Positions 52,401 to 60,534 of a stretch of DNA of 64,000 nucleotides are shown in pieces. Each line of letters begins with the position of its first letter. Positions within the stretch are counted from its first letter, which is position 1. The notes under the pieces are model-generated. The model did not search any database and had not been told where the DNA came from. It worked only from the letters and a program-made list of their open reading frames with translations. The stretch covers positions 29,670,298 through 29,734,297 of the forward strand of contig NC_089856.1 of the NCBI RefSeq assembly GCF_036373705.1. The letters run 5' to 3'. The position numbers were made by a program, and so were the translations under genes. Source of the stretch: Amia ocellicauda (lineage: Eukaryota > Chordata > Actinopteri > Amiiformes > Amiidae).

Positions 52401-54835
52401 ATTTATATAGGTTTGAAAATTGAGTGTAATAAGAGCAGTGTAGTTGTCAAATTGATTAACTGCTATGGTTATTTACAGTATAGAAGACCAATATGCAGAA
52501 CGTATTCAATGCATTTAATTTCCTGGGTTTTATATAATAGCTAGTTGTTTTAATACTGATGTCTGTTTCTCTATGTATTGTTATAGAACTACATAGTTCT
52601 CTTTTTTTGGTGTGTGTTCCTGTTTACTTTGTAATAAAGGTTTTAAAAAAAAAATACATACATAAATAAATGGTCTAATAAACAGCCTTGGATAAAACAT
52701 TTTGTTTAAAGGCTGTCATTCAAAGGACAATAATAATACATCCCAATATCTCTGCACAACCCCCCCACCCCCTTCTCTTACAGCAAGACAGGGGGCCTGT
52801 GCTGTAGTGTGGCACCCACGGTTTGCAGACAGAGACCCAGCGATGACAACGCGCTCCAGTTACTCCTTGAGCACAGCGGACTGACAGAGAGCAGCACAGC
52901 GCCCGGAGCGCGCTGCAGCCACACTACACTGGCACACCAGCCAGGCACTGGAGTCTCATGACTGGCTGATAAAGTATTACATACCATGACATCTCTCTCA
53001 GTTTACCCATTTGCTGTCATGTCCTATGTGCTTTCTTGCAAGATACTGTGGTGCGGAGTGCACTTTTGTAATTATTTAAATACATAATGCAAATGCATGT
53101 GTCTGAAGAATTTCATTTTGAGCAGTGTCACTTTTCTTTTTTAAGTACCAGATTAGAAGAGAGGTCTAGAAAGAGTTTAGTACGTGGCCCAAAGCCCTTT
53201 AACCCACCAATTGCAGACAGCTGCACAACACCGATACAGTACTTGGTTAAGGATTTCATTTATATATTACAAAAAAAAAGTTATACTTCTTAGCAGATGC
53301 CATTATCCAGGGCTACTAACAATTGTTACAATATATCATATTGTAAGCACTGTGCAAGTTATACTTCATTGATCTTGATTTTTAAAAAGGTCACAAAAGA
53401 AGTGAGGGCAATTGGTAATGTTCGTCTGATTTCTAGCAGCAACAGCTTTTAAAAACAGAATAGTGGGAAACAGCTGTCAATCTGATGGATTCCAAGACAT
53501 AGCCCATATATTTAAAAATCTATTATATGTGCATGTACATACTTCTTTTAAACATCACTGTCCCTTTCTCTCACAGACTGTGGGTCTATTTATAAAGTGG
53601 AAGACAGGATTAGGACAGCATAAAGTTGATCAATTGTCTATGTCTGTCTGAACTAAACACACACCACTGACCTAAATTCAGTGGAAAGCTCATGACCATT
53701 AAAAAAAATTAAGAAGAAAAAGAAAATCAAAGGGAATAAGTCTGATCTAAAACTGTCCACAATTTGATAACCCGTCTCAAATGTCAGCATAATATGTTGA
53801 ATAAGTTATTGAAATTATAAAACATGTTTTCACTTAAACCAGTAAGATATTAATTATTAAAGATACAACAACAATTATGGTATGTCGTTCCAATAGGGGC
53901 TGTGTTGTGATCCTGGGGTTTGTAGGTAGTGTTTATACAGGCAGAGCTATCTGGACAGTCGTAACGACCAGGGGAGAGAATGAGGAGCAGGGCGGAGGTC
54001 TCGGGTTCCAGACTGCAATAAATACACTGCATCTCAAAGCAATGCATTTGTCTCTACTGTCTGTCTGTAACTGCACCCAAAGCGACACGAATGCGGCTTT
54101 GAAGAGAGAGACTTGGAACCGACACAAATACAGTCCATTGTAATCCAGTGCGTCAAAACACAACAGCAAGCATAAACAACTCAAAAGTTTACAGCGAAAC
54201 TGGTCTTTACATTTAACATACTATACTAGCTACCAGTACTGCTCTATCAATTGCCACTCACAGGTAACTAGTGAGAAGCTAATAATAAACAAGGATTTCT
54301 ACATTTCTTGCGCTTATTTGTTGTAATCTAGTTAGACGGCGGTGCACTGTTTGCAGATGGTCTCCTTTCAAAACAAGATCCCAGCTGTCTAATACAGCGG
54401 CGAGTAAACATGTCAACCCGCTCACACGCCCGTGTTTACCTCCCTGCCTCCATCTCTCCCTCTGCTAAACACGCAAACCATTCTCCTTCTCTCCACAGCC
54501 CACGTCTGCGTATGGTATTAGGGAGGGTTCGCGTTGTCTTTCTGGCCCCCTCAGCCTGCTCTCTTAGCCCCAGTCTCCCCGGCCCTTTCCCCGACCCTCG
54601 GGCGCTGCCTACCGGCCTGAGTCGTGTCTGTGAGGTCGTGGTTTGCGGCGCTCCTTGGAAATTCCTTCAGTTTCCTGCCACTCAGGTTCAGCGAGCCCGT
54701 GGCCGCCGCCTCGTCCAGGGCCCGGTCCAGCGAGCGATTCCAGGAGGCAGGACCCGCTGCTCCTGGCCCGGTACAGGCACCTCCTGTCGTTCCGGGGCCG
54801 GGGCTCTCCACCGACAGTAAGACCGCGGCCGCCAT
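28545..54835 (-). CDS. lrch3: lrch3: leucine-rich repeat and calponin-homology domain protein 3
   Basis: Minus-strand exons in one frame: 54835-54613 ([27 protein letters not shown]), 48022-47878, 47504-47378, 47122-47017, 46749-46613, 46521-46412 (the LRR block), 45448-45355 ([20 protein letters not shown]), 44948-44822, 44711-44569, 44382-44303, 44197-44149, 44041-43922, 39394-39350, 38222-38169, 36625-36545, 35506-35457, 35032-34968 ([17 protein letters not shown]), 34618-34521, 33733-33596, 32640-32563 ([18 protein letters not shown]). The last exon is either 32031-31837 or 28670-28545. The two forms are 754 and 731 residues. The protein has about nine leucine-rich repeats, a low-complexity middle and a C-terminal type-2 CH domain. 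LRCH3 joins DOCK7 and MYO6 in an actin-septin complex (family knowledge). The start is the conserved MAAA; an in-frame upstream ATG at 54967 is less likely. The 1st intron (6.6 kb) and 12th intron (4.5 kb) are transposon-rich. Confidence 0.95.
28671..31836. other. Between the two lrch3 last exons: 3' UTR of form A and intron of form B
   Basis: No further exon was seen. It contains an A run (28779-28800), a (TG)n microsatellite (31441-31483) and CA-rich tracts around 29220-29640. Polyadenylation of the membrane form must occur somewhere here. Confidence 0.55.
31441..31483 (+). repeat. (TG)n microsatellite
   Basis: About 21 uninterrupted TG units. Confidence 0.95.
31837..32031 (-). CDS. lrch3: lrch3 alternative last exon A: end of CH domain plus a transmembrane segment
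   Basis: After the TAG acceptor at 32032-32034 the frame from the CH exon continues as [15 protein letters not shown] and [12 protein letters not shown] hydrophobic segment follows ([20 protein letters not shown]), then HLVPRF and stop TGA at 31837-31839. The first part aligns with the final CH helices. The C-terminal single-span anchor with a very short tail resembles that of LRCH4 (family knowledge). Phase matches exon 32640-32563 exactly. This exon comes first in transcription order, so using it ends the protein before exon B. Confidence 0.85.
   Translation of the reverse strand, partial: DQLCSVSAVLRGEEGCVYRTLEALLSLGPSPMASPRGQIACFALFYLSIMSLLCALYCHLVPRF
32901..33512. mobile_element. Miniature DNA transposon (Harbinger-like ends), copy A, in lrch3 intron
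   Basis: The ends are inverted: TTATGCCTCGGTTCCACTGG with CTTAAG at the left, and CTTAAGCCAGTGG with AAACGGGGCATAA at the right. The 612-bp interior has no transposase. A diverged second copy is present at about 48.3-49.45 kb. TTA/TAA at the edge suggests the PIF/Harbinger group, but the class is not proven. Confidence 0.65.
33734..34520. other. lrch3 intron between the coiled-coil and CH exons
   Basis: AT-rich with a (GGTT)n run at 34077-34097. No exon seen. Confidence 0.5.
35507..36544. other. lrch3 intron, purine-rich and GTGTGAGTAC-type repeated phrases
   Basis: The part at 36280-36490 repeats the phrase GAGTACAGGCAGTGAATG with GAGCACCATCACTGTGTG at about 90-bp spacing, a short degenerate tandem repeat. 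No exon was seen. Confidence 0.5.
36626..38168. other. lrch3 intron
   Basis: No exon or clear mobile element recognised. A (GGGGT)n run lies at 38118-38139. Confidence 0.45.
38223..39349. other. lrch3 intron
   Basis: No exon or named element was recognised. The sequence is AT-rich with A runs. Confidence 0.45.
39716..39763 (+). mobile_element. Orphan Tc1 terminal fragment at the left edge of the palindrome
   Basis: GTATTTGATGCCCTGCTGAT with TTTGTACGTTTGCCCACTGA repeats the first ~48 bases of the Tc1 inverted end at 40714. It then stops abruptly and joins the palindrome arm. No partner end is present. Confidence 0.8.
40714..42297 (-). mobile_element. Tc1/mariner element with broken transposase
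   Basis: The ends are CAGTGGGGGAAGAAAATATT and its inverse, flanked by TA. Inverted repeats extend over about 210 bp on each side (40714-40926 and 42085-42297). The element is 1584 bp long, a normal full Tc1 length. Coding is leftwards. A second hairpin lies at 41973-42069. Confidence 0.92.
40920..41930 (-). pseudogene. Tc1 transposase, disrupted
   Basis: Three minus-strand frames together cover a fish Tc1 transposase. Starting from ATG at 41930, the helix-turn-helix part ([19 protein letters not shown]) is followed by [28 protein letters not shown] (first catalytic Asp), [18 protein letters not shown] (second Asp) and [15 protein letters not shown] (Glu). It ends at GFATKY and stop TAA. The frame breaks at about 41805, where roughly 8 bases are missing between GCGATTAT and GGAAGAAAC. 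It breaks again at about 41450, where AACTC is present three times. A 30-bp inverted segment lies at about 41530-41561. It cannot make a working enzyme. Confidence 0.92.
43276..43921. other. Right part of the enlarged hAT element and adjoining lrch3 intron
   Basis: Past the palindrome this stretch holds AT-rich unassigned sequence and the right end of the hAT-like element (to 43778). The remaining 143 bases are intron with a pyrimidine tract leading away from exon 44041-43922. Confidence 0.5.
48300..49448. mobile_element. Miniature DNA transposon (Harbinger-like), copy B, nested
   Basis: Long stretches match copy A at 32.9-33.5 kb: CGGCTGCTACCGATCTGATT, TATTTTTAACTAGTCAC, TTCTTCGTGATCACACACGG and the right end AGTGGAAACGGGGCATAA. 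It is longer than copy A, with extra internal sequence including an L2-type tail at 48687-48722. The left end could not be fixed. Confidence 0.6.
48687..48722 (-). mobile_element. L2-type tail, short
   Basis: TTAACAGATGTCCTCAACCA then GGGCAAGTTACAG is the inverse of the L2/SINE 3' tail also seen at 25.7 and 53.3 kb. Confidence 0.55.
49960..54612. other. lrch3 intron 1, right part
   Basis: No exon is supported. At 52790-52960 there is a GC- and CpG-richer patch (GCGCCCGGAGCGCGCTGCAG) that could be a regulatory element or an alternative first exon. The rest is AT-rich. Confidence 0.45.
53284..53350 (-). mobile_element. L2-type tail in lrch3 intron 1
   Basis: CTTCTTAGCAGATGCCATTA then TCCAGGGCTACTAACAATTG matches the inverse of the fish L2/SINE 3' tail. 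Confidence 0.6.
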
Positions 54836-55007
54836 TACACAGCTTACTCCCACTGTTTCTCTCTCTCTCTCGCTGAGACTGGACTCACTCTGCGGCTGCG
54901 CAACAACTGAGGGCAAATTAATGCCAAAGACAGGGGAGAGGCAAGTGTTGGCACTGAGCAGGCGCAATGTGGAAAGCTTGGGTTCAGGCTACAGAACATG
55001 CGCAGTG

Positions 55008-55017
55008 CTTATATAAG
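55008..55017 (-). promoter_or_regulatory. lrch3: Palindromic TATA-like box of lrch3
   Basis: CTTATATAAG reads the same on both strands and lies about 175 bp upstream of the lrch3 ATG. A start about 30 bp downstream would give a leader of about 145 bases. It is an inferred promoter element. Confidence 0.4.
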
Positions 55018-55144
55018 AAGGTATGTAAAGGCTGAAGTATTGGCAAATTGTATTCACTGTACTCCATCTGATATAACGAAGACATAATTGTAGCAAAAAC
55101 AAAGGAAGACAATAGAATGACTGGAGATGTGAAACAACAAAACA

Positions 55145-55150
55145 TTTAAT
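55145..55150 (-). terminator. Candidate fyttd1 polyadenylation signal ATTAAA
   Basis: ATTAAA on the minus strand ends a 3' UTR of about 1.1 kb (56234-55145). It lies only about 130 bp before the lrch3 TATA-like box. Confidence 0.5.
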
Positions 55151-56234
55151 TTTTTTGGTCTTAAAAAAACTTTTTTTTTGCACTTTCAATAAACACCAAC
55201 AAAAATGAAGGAAAAAAAGAAAAAACAGTGCCAGTGTTGAAAACACTTTATGTCCTCCTATAATTCACATCCTTCACAAACTAATACAAAAAAATAATAA
55301 AACCAACATTAAATCCCAACATCGGCAGCTGAAAACGGAAGGGTAGGTAATGAAAATAAACCCAAACTAAAACATGTTTATAAAACAAGAGATGAGTGTT
55401 TAGTGTTTAATTTGTAGACTCGGCATGTTGCAAATTCTTTCTTTCCAGCATGGTTTATACCTAATAAAACTCAGTCAAGGAACCAAGCTTGGACTGGCTC
55501 ACACTGCTTTTACACTAGTCTGCAGCACTTACTGTGGACAGAGACATGCTGGGAAAAGAAATTTAAAATAAAAAAGGAAGCCCTTTTCTGAAATGTATTT
55601 TGTTTTTTAAACTAAACTTAACTTAAAAACATTACATCTACTTTACAACACAATTCCTGACCCTCTGCTATCCTCTCTTCCCAAAGAATGCAAAGAAGCT
55701 GTCATAATGTCCTTCATGGCACCTTTTCTATTTTCACTTCTTGATGCAAATCAATCTTAAAAAACATCACTGGGAACATTCCTGTATAACACACAAAAAT
55801 GTCTGAGTATAATTAATAATCATAATAATAATGACAATAATATTATCCATTTCCAATTCCAACACCCAATTGTTTTCAGATCCAGGAAGAGGGGGGTCTT
55901 TTCTTCTTTTAAAAGTTTTTCCCCTGCCCCACATTTTTCTCCTCCTGCTCCAAATAGAAAAATCACATAGCACCCAGCCATGGGTGGGTGGGTCTGTCTG
56001 TCCTGCCAGACAGGGTTTCTGTCAGCCCATCCTCGGGTTGCTCTGAGGTGATGCCCACGTACTCAGAATCACTGTGTTCAATCCCAGTTCTGTCTGAATG
56101 TCTGAACTCTCCTCTCCCCCTTGGGCAGGTGTGTGTGTGCAAGAGAGTTTGTGTATGTTTTGTGTGTCTTGGGGAGATGGGAGGGGCCAGTGAGTGGGAT
56201 CTCTCTCTCTTCGATTGGCTATCTCCAGGCATTG
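55151..56234 (-). other. fyttd1: fyttd1 3' UTR
   Basis: Continuous sequence after the stop codon without splice-like structure or another gene. It contains GTGTGT and TCTCTC tracts. Its extent rests on the candidate signal at 55145. Confidence 0.5.
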
Positions 56235-59200
56235 TTATCCCACGGTGACAAATCGGCTGCCCTTACTGCTCTGTGTGGCTGCCATACGCTGGTCCTTCAG
56301 GATCCTGAACCGCTCATTCAGTGTCATCGCCGTCTGCAGAGGGGAGAGATCACTGGCATGTAACTTTATCAGCTGAGGAAATGTGGCATGGTGCACTCCT
56401 TTGTCTTGTCTCTTTAACAACCACCCAAACACTGACAATAACACTAGCATACATGCACACACAAACTCCTGCATCAACACACACATAAACACATATCATA
56501 CTGCAACAGATAAATAGAACTCCAGACAGTTCATATCAGCAAACATTCAATTTTCAGTTAAAATACATTTAGAAAAGACTGACCTCTTGTGGTGGAGAAA
56601 GTTTTTTTTTTTTTTATGTGTGAAAGCTATAATGGATACAGCAGGATCTTCTAAGATATAGGATACATATAATAATCAACAATAAATGTATATTCTGGAC
56701 AACAGGATAGATTTAGGAGTATAGAGTAAAAAGTTAATGTGAGGTAGTAATGGACATATTCTGTTGGGAGTCGTTACCTGCTTGCCCACACTGTTGATGT
56801 CAAACTGAAGCGGCACACCCTTGGGGGGCTTCCTTTGCTCTGGCTCCTCCCGCTTCACTGGAGTAGGGGGCAGAGGCGGGCGCAACACTCGGGCTCGAGG
56901 CGGCCTAGGTTATGTGGAACAGGGAGACAGGTGGAGGGCACAATTAGGTGGCAAGAGGCAGGTAGAGCATAAGTGGGAGACAGAAGGATATGCGATGTAG
57001 AGAGTGACGGGAAGGGAAAGGTAGGGGGGAGTAACAGAGGAAGATAAGTGGGGGGTTATATTTTAATTATTTATTCATTCAGCAGGGAGGTGGAGAAAGA
57101 TGTGCTTTTTCGCAGTTTCAGTTTTTAACCCAATGACACTCACTCTGGCTGCGTTCTGGCAGTGGGGTTGTCAATGGAGATGGTCAGTATTCCTCCGCTG
57201 GTCGTCGATGTGCGCCACCTAGAGAAAGGTGTGACACGGCAGACTCTATCACAGTATACAGTATCCTTTGCACAGTATGTATCCCAACACCATACATACT
57301 ACAATGCTATATACCCTGAAGCAGAAAGTACACACACTACAGGACCATAAACACAATGATGATAGCACTCTACACACACACAAAAAATCCTTAACCACAA
57401 CCATTACTGCCCACACTATTCGGATGCATTTGTGTGACTGTGCCTTTGCACGAGTCTGAGCAGAGTGAAGTAGACTTACGGTCGAGTCCGGTGTGTCACT
57501 GGGGGCGGGACAGGGCTCTGCACCTGTGTCTGAACCTGAGAGAAGGAAGAGATTGTCATGAAAAGTCCCACAAGGTGGTTTCCGTATCTGTGCACATCCT
57601 CACCGGTTAAGACAATAGCATTCAAAGCTACCCTTGCAGTCCTCATCTCATTGGGTTTTATTGGCCTTTATGCAGCCACTACCTCAGAATGTAAGGAAAA
57701 AGGAGAATAAGGTGGAGAGAGAAAATGGGGTACTGAAGAAGGTAAAACAATGTAGGAGAAGAGGACTGGGGGTTAAAAAGAAGAGTGGATGAGCAGAGGA
57801 GGATGGATACAGAGGGATAGAGGATTTGTAGGGGTAGAGGAGGGTTTGGATGGTGGGGGGAAGAGGAAGAGGTGCCGAGTACCTTTAGGCCCCGGCGGAA
57901 GAGGAAAGTGGCTTGGCGAGCCTCTCTCTGGGACTGCTGGGGGGGGGGCTTCCAGGCAGGGAGCAAATTCCTACAGAGAGAGACATCAGACAGTGAGAAA
58001 CAGAGAGAGAGATGCTGAAGGGAAGAGCAGGGATAGAAATCAGACTCAAATTACACAGGTTGATGTTTTAGGCATTTCAGGCTCTTGTACACATTGATGT
58101 TGGCCTATATAGCAAAGTCTGTAGTTAGAAGAAACCTAAATGCTGTGCAGACAGTGGGAGAGTGAGTGAGAAAGAACAGAACTGGACACATGTGTCTCGC
58201 TTCTCACCGTCTGCGGAGCTGTATGGGTCTGTGCAGAGATGGGTTTGGGATCCCCTGTAAGTCTGTCTGTCTGTATGGCTGTCTCTGGACATCTGTCTGT
58301 CTGTATGGAACTGGCCTGCGCTGGAGGAGGGGCCGTGGTTTCTGGTGAAAGAAGGAGAGCAATCAAGAGAGAAAAGTAAGAGATGGAAAGAGGGAGGTGA
58401 AGTGAAGAGAGACGTTTATGAACTGCACTGTCCGGGGGGAAGACATCACACTGAACTCACTGCTAATCTATCTGACATGCAAACACAAATTTGACTCACT
58501 GACCGACTTACTTGTTCTCTCTCCCTCAGTACCTGGGTGAGTGGGGGTCGGTTCATTGGGCTGATGCCCTTGCGCAGCGCAGTGCTCCGGCGGGCAGCCA
58601 GCCCCGTGACAACCCCCTGACCTCGCCGACGAAGCACTGGAGGTACCCCTCTTCGGCCTCGCACCCCCAGCCAGCCCACACTGCCTCCTGGGGGGGAAAC
58701 GAGGAGAAGGAGTTGAAAATAGTTAAAATTTGTGGAATAATTAATACTTTTTCCTTAATTTTCAACCTCCATTTTTTCCAGTGATACTGAATAAATTATC
58801 TACTAACTCAGTGTGTCAGTGTATTACATTGAATCCAAATGTATTAGTGTGTATAAAATAGTTCATGTGCATCATTTCAGTATTAGATGAAGCAAGTCCC
58901 CTACCAATTATTATATATTATATTATTAGTTACAGCACTTACCTCTCTGATTTGGGCCCCCAGTCCAGGGAGCCCCTCTCCAGGCTTGGGGGAGCTGGCC
59001 ATTAATTTGGGGTCCACGAGGACTTGATCCAGGCCATTGGGATCGCTGCTCCTTCCTGTTCAATCGGATTATATCATCTGAGAAGAAAAAAGATTTAAAA
59101 AAAAGCACATCATCAAATAACTGCTGTTTATCCATTCAGCTCTATGGGTTCAAGGGTAAAGTCTTTCAGTTTAGTTATGTAATAATCATAATTATGGTTG

Positions 59201-59621
59201 TCCTGCTTTTTATTTGGGGACTTATAACAACTGCTGTACAGATGGACTGATTCACCACACACCCAACAGGATCCCTAGCAAGTGCTCCCTATACACACAC
59301 ACATCCAACAGAATTTCTAGCAAGTGTTCTCTACCATTAATATTAATACTACAACTACAATGTAATTTCTTTACTGATGTAATTATAAATAATAATGATA
59401 ATAATAATTTCCCCAAAAAATGTGAGTTAGCCCACTGCTCTACTGTCTCAGTGCCCCTCCAGGGTACTCTACCTCGGGCTGCCCTTTAATTTAGCTCCCC
59501 GGCTCCAAGCGGCCTTACCCAGTGACATGTCAATCTTATCTAAACCGTCCGCACTGCCGCTGGACCCCGGCCCTTTCCTCAAGCCCGGGCCGCCCCCAGA
59601 CTTGAACCCGATTGCGCTCAT
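56235..59621 (-). CDS. fyttd1: fyttd1: UAP56-interacting mRNA export factor (UIF)
   Basis: Nine minus-strand exons in one frame give 323 residues (human about 318): 59621-59519 (ADGLDKIDMSL), 59077-58943 (DDIIRLNRKEQRSQ), 58687-58533 (VVTGLAARRSTALRKGISPM), 58341-58208, 57970-57883 (REARQATFLFRRGLKV), 57535-57480, 57218-57144 (GGILTISIDNP), 56904-56778 (KGVPLQFDINSVGKQ), 56333-56235 (MTLNERFRILKDQR; RFVTVG, stop TAA). The LDKIDMSLDDII motif across exons 1/2 is the UAP56-binding motif. The Arg-rich middle fits RNA and NXF1 binding (family knowledge). The protein acts in the nucleus to hand mRNA to the export receptor. Exon 58341-58208 is the least conserved and has repeated YRQTD words. An in-frame ATG at 59684 would add 21 residues; the shorter start is chosen tentatively. 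Confidence 0.94.
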
Positions 59622-59868
59622 AGCGTTAATCCGATAGTTATATGTGTTCTTGTTTTTAAGAGCCGATAACACTCTCCGCTGCAACTACCCCCTATCCCCC
59701 TCCTCTTTCTGTCTCCATTCACTGATCCTAGCGTAACTCTGCGCAAGCGTGCTGGCTGCGTCACTGTCACGCACATAAACAATAATAAAGACAGTAGTAT
59801 TGTGGGGATCGTAGTTTTAGGAACATTTTACCTTTTCTCAAATCTTAATATAGAGGAACTATAATAAC

Positions 59869-60022
59869 AATATGTGTGTTTTCTATTGACATATCAAATT
59901 CACTGAAATAAAAACTTATGTACATATCTGACAATATGTAAACATTGACATATTCTTACATATCCGTGTACATCATTATTTATTTCAGTGAATTTGATAT
60001 TTCTTTAGAGAACATACAATTG
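59869..60022. repeat. Perfect-core inverted repeat (miniature element) in the divergent promoter
   Basis: A 22-base arm at 59891-59912 (ATATCAAATTCACTGAAATA...) has an exact inverse at 59979-60000. Looser pairing extends outwards to about 59869 and 60022 and inwards around TATGTACATAT/GTGTACAT. The shape is that of a small hairpin-type transposon. Confidence 0.7.
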
Positions 60023-60126
60023 GGCGATACTAACATCAAAATATTCAGTGTTTGATAGCAATCTCTTCATTAATTTCTTCAAAAGTGTAAACAAATTCAG
60101 TACTTTATTATTAAACATATATACGT

Positions 60127-60127
<1 letters not shown>

Positions 60128-60177
<50 letters not shown>
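60128..60177 (+). repeat. (ATA)n microsatellite
   Basis: About 16 uninterrupted trinucleotide units. Confidence 0.9.
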
Positions 60178-60178
<1 letters not shown>

Positions 60179-60251
60179 CGTTTTGGAAACATGGATTATA
60201 TTTTTATTTCCTGTCTAATAAATGAAACGCTGAAAACCCCTTATTCGCTGA

Positions 60252-60270
60252 GCACTCTGGGTGATGTAGT
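60252..60270 (-). promoter_or_regulatory. ZNF143/STAF-type motif at the rubcn promoter
   Basis: The minus strand reads ACTACATCACCCAGAGTGC, matching ACTACA...CCCAG.RTGC of the ZNF143 consensus. It lies 265 bp upstream of the rubcn ATG. Confidence 0.55.
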
Positions 60271-60313
60271 TCTGTTCTCGACCCCGGAAGGAGGAAGTAG
60301 GCGGTGAGAAAGC

Positions 60314-60316
<3 letters not shown>

Positions 60317-60350
<34 letters not shown>
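60317..60350 (+). repeat. (GA)n tract, probably in the rubcn promoter or 5' leader
   Basis: About 17 GA units; a GAGA-type tract near a likely start site. Confidence 0.9.
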
Positions 60351-60351
<1 letters not shown>

Positions 60352-60534
60352 AGATCGAAAGGAGGGCTGGGCTCTGTGTTGGTGGTGCATTCCAGATCTG
60401 GATGGCTCGGAAGACTGGAGGACGAGGATAGACACGGTGACAGTGGCAGATTGGATCATTAATCCTCGGTCGTTACCCCGCAGGCAGCCGGCGGGGCAGG
60501 TTCGGTTCTCCTTCACGTCGCCGTCCCGGCAAAT

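Larger units (their letters stand above)
59622..60534. promoter_or_regulatory. Divergent promoter region of fyttd1 and rubcn
   Basis: The two start codons are 913 bp apart and face away from each other. The region has CpG-rich ends and, between them, an AT-rich inverted repeat (59869-60022), an (AAT)n run (60128-60177) and a (GA)n run (60317-60350). Confidence 0.6.

Noticed and set aside
54836-54967. In-frame 44-residue N-terminal extension of lrch3 (ATG at 54967)
   Set aside because: The conserved LRCH3 start is MAAA at 54835. The extension is not seen in family members and probably belongs to the 5' leader.
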